DNA of 64,000 nucleotides from Flavobacterium beibuense (GTDB lineage Bacteria > Bacteroidota > Bacteroidia > Flavobacteriales > Flavobacteriaceae), in assembly GCF_004151245.1 (NCBI RefSeq), contig NZ_JUIW01000004.1, forward strand, positions 124,001 through 188,000. The letters are read 5' to 3'. The position numbers and the translations under genes were made by a program. Under the pieces are notes generated by a model. It was not told the origin of the DNA, searched no databases, and worked only from the letters and a program-made list of their open reading frames with translations. Of the stretch, positions 62,861 to 64,000 are shown one piece after another; the first letter of the stretch is position 1, and every line of letters starts with the position of its first letter.

Positions 62861-63753
62861 CTTACCGGTTTAGCTAATACTTTTATCAGTCTCTCCTCCT
62901 CACTACCCTCTTCAGGATGGTGGTCGTACACCCACTGCACATGTGGCGGAAGACTCATAAGGATACTTTCCATCCTACCATTTGTCTTAAGCCCAAAAAG
63001 GGTTCCTTTATCATGTACAAGGTTAAACTCCACATAACGCCCACGGCGTATTTCCTGCCATGTCCTGTTCTCTTCTGTATATTCTATGTCTTTTCTTCTT
63101 TCTACAATTGGCACATAAGCCTCAAGGAAACTGTTACCCACTTCGGTTACAAAATCATACCAGTTTTCCATACTAAAGCTTTCTGTAGCTTTACAATGAT
63201 CAAAAAACAATCCGCCTATACCACGACCTTCGTTACGGTGTGCATTCCAAAAATACTCGTCGCACTGTTGCTTAAATTTAGTATAAAATTCCGGATTATG
63301 TTTATCACAAGCTGTTTTACAGGTTTGGTGAAAATGCCTGGCATCTTCCTCAAAAAGATAATAGGGCGTAAGATCCTGACCTCCTCCAAACCAACTGTTT
63401 ACCAGGTTACCTTCCTTATCATACATTTCAAAATACCTCCAGTTAGCATGTACTGTAGGGACAAACGGATTTTTAGGATGAATTACAAGACTAAGTCCGC
63501 AGGCAAAAAAATCTACATCGCCCACATTAAAGTAAGCCTGCATAGCCTTAGGTAACGGTCCGTGTACCGCAGAGATGTTTACCCCTCCTTTTTCAAATAC
63601 ATTACCGTTTTCTATAACACGTGTACGGCCGCCTCCACCTTCAGCACGTTCCCAAAGGTCCTCCCTGAATTTTGCTTTGCCATCTACTGTTTCCAGTTTA
63701 GATGTTATGGTATCCTGTAAATCCTGTATGTATTGGTAAAATTTATCTTTCAT
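62851..63753 (-). CDS. hemF: Oxygen-dependent coproporphyrinogen III oxidase
   Basis: 300 residues. It converts coproporphyrinogen III to protoporphyrinogen IX using oxygen. Strong blocks: WERAEGGGGRTRVIENGNVFEKGGVNIS, NPFVPTVHANWRYFE, WFGGGQDLTPYYLFEEDARHFH and RNEGRGIGGLFFDH. The start overlaps the upstream GNAT gene by 11 bases. Use of the oxygen-dependent enzyme fits an aerobic flavobacterium. Confidence 0.98.
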   Translation of the reverse strand: MKDKFYQYIQDLQDTITSKLETVDGKAKFREDLWERAEGGGGRTRVIENGNVFEKGGVNISAVHGPLPKAMQAYFNVGDVDFFACGLSLVIHPKNPFVPTVHANWRYFEMYDKEGNLVNSWFGGGQDLTPYYLFEEDARHFHQTCKTACDKHNPEFYTKFKQQCDEYFWNAHRNEGRGIGGLFFDHCKATESFSMENWYDFVTEVGNSFLEAYVPIVERRKDIEYTEENRTWQEIRRGRYVEFNLVHDKGTLFGLKTNGRMESILMSLPPHVQWVYDHHPEEGSEEERLIKVLAKPVSWM

Positions 63754-64000
63754 TGTTGTTATAATCTGATTTTAATAAACCGTAGTAAATAATATCCTCC
63801 AGCTGGCCAAATCCGTTTCTAAACTCCTGTCTTAAAATACCTTCCTGTATAAAACCATTTTTTTCGGCTATTCGCTGGCTTCTTTTGTTTACCGGAGAAG
63901 TACATATAAAAACCTTATTCATTTCCAGCTCATTAAAACAAAAAGCAACGGCATCTGCCACTGCTTTAGAGGTTATGCCCTTGCCTTCATAGTCCATATC
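63743..64000 (-). CDS. GNAT N-acetyltransferase, RimJ/RimL-like (N-terminus outside window)
   Basis: The last 86 or so residues of an acetyltransferase. Visible are the acetyl-CoA loop (YEGKGITSKAVADAVAFCF), then NKVFICTSPVNKRSQRIAEKNGFIQEG and the end LEDIIYYGLLKSDYNNNE, typical of RimJ/RimL. The frame is open through the window edge, so the start lies beyond it. It overlaps hemF by 11 bases and is the first visible gene of the haem run. Confidence 0.85.
   Translation of the reverse strand, partial: DMDYEGKGITSKAVADAVAFCFNELEMNKVFICTSPVNKRSQRIAEKNGFIQEGILRQEFRNGFGQLEDIIYYGLLKSDYNNNER

Overview
The window is AT-rich chromosomal DNA of a member of the Bacteroidetes, most likely family Flavobacteriaceae (Flavobacterium or a close relative). 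The signs are a gliding-motility lipoprotein (GldH), a TonB receptor with an N-terminal carboxypeptidase-regulatory-like domain, a lycopene cyclase, a DUF4421 barrel protein, an ECF sigma factor paired with a membrane-anchored barrel protein, and promoters of the Bacteroidetes type (TTTG, about 19 bases, TAnnTTTG). No rRNA, tRNA, CRISPR array, transposase or phage gene was found. Genes are densely packed, no gene-free stretch exceeds 300 bases, and both ends cut through genes (mfd at the left, a GNAT acetyltransferase at the right).

Layout. 1-10.2 kb: end of mfd, a TetR-regulated metallo-hydrolase, an ACT-domain protein, yraN, an LD-carboxypeptidase, metG, a nitroreductase, two small unknowns and a histone-deacetylase-like hydrolase. 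10.2-20.1 kb: the standout locus, a leftward five-gene operon (small YbjN/YjfI-like protein, PspA, NfeD/YqiJ-like membrane protein, YqiK-type flotillin, 1617-residue AAA+ ATPase with a DUF3686-like N-terminus) with a divergent XRE/S24-like regulator. 20.2-27.6 kb: fasciclin lipoprotein, ssb, a GNAT-nitrilase fusion with two small partners, an orphan response regulator and an M13 peptidase. 27.7-31.8 kb: a Sco protein and a feo iron locus including a 41-residue FeoB-associated peptide. 31.8-40.3 kb: AraC regulator, aldehyde dehydrogenase, mntR-mntH (transporter fused to a universal stress domain), a divergent TonB receptor and lycopene cyclase. 40.3-44.8 kb: ECF sigma factor with an anti-sigma-like barrel protein, a lipoprotein, recA and a secreted unknown. 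44.9-52.1 kb: trhO, the ricT-gldH-pbp1A cluster and scoAB. 52.1-58.3 kb: methyltransferase, tandem-ATPase ABC protein, exonuclease, serine hydrolase, ogt, a small XRE regulator with a membrane partner, and a DUF1573 protein. 58.5-64 kb: a two-component system, a cytochrome c lipoprotein, and a haem-synthesis operon (GNAT, hemF, DUF4421, hemB).

How parts work together. The 10-20 kb operon joins an ESCRT-III-superfamily protein (PspA), a membrane scaffold (flotillin with its NfeD-like partner) and a large AAA+ motor, so an envelope-protection or membrane-remodelling machine is the best guess. Its regulator gene carries the same 9-bp arms (TTGCTAATA / TATTAGCAA) in the shared promoter region and again inside its own coding sequence, which suggests autoregulation. 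Metal uptake is covered twice, by feo for Fe(II) and by mntRH with a divergent TonB receptor whose promoter overlaps a palindrome.

Limits: all functions come from reading motifs by eye; no database search, structure prediction or statistics were run.
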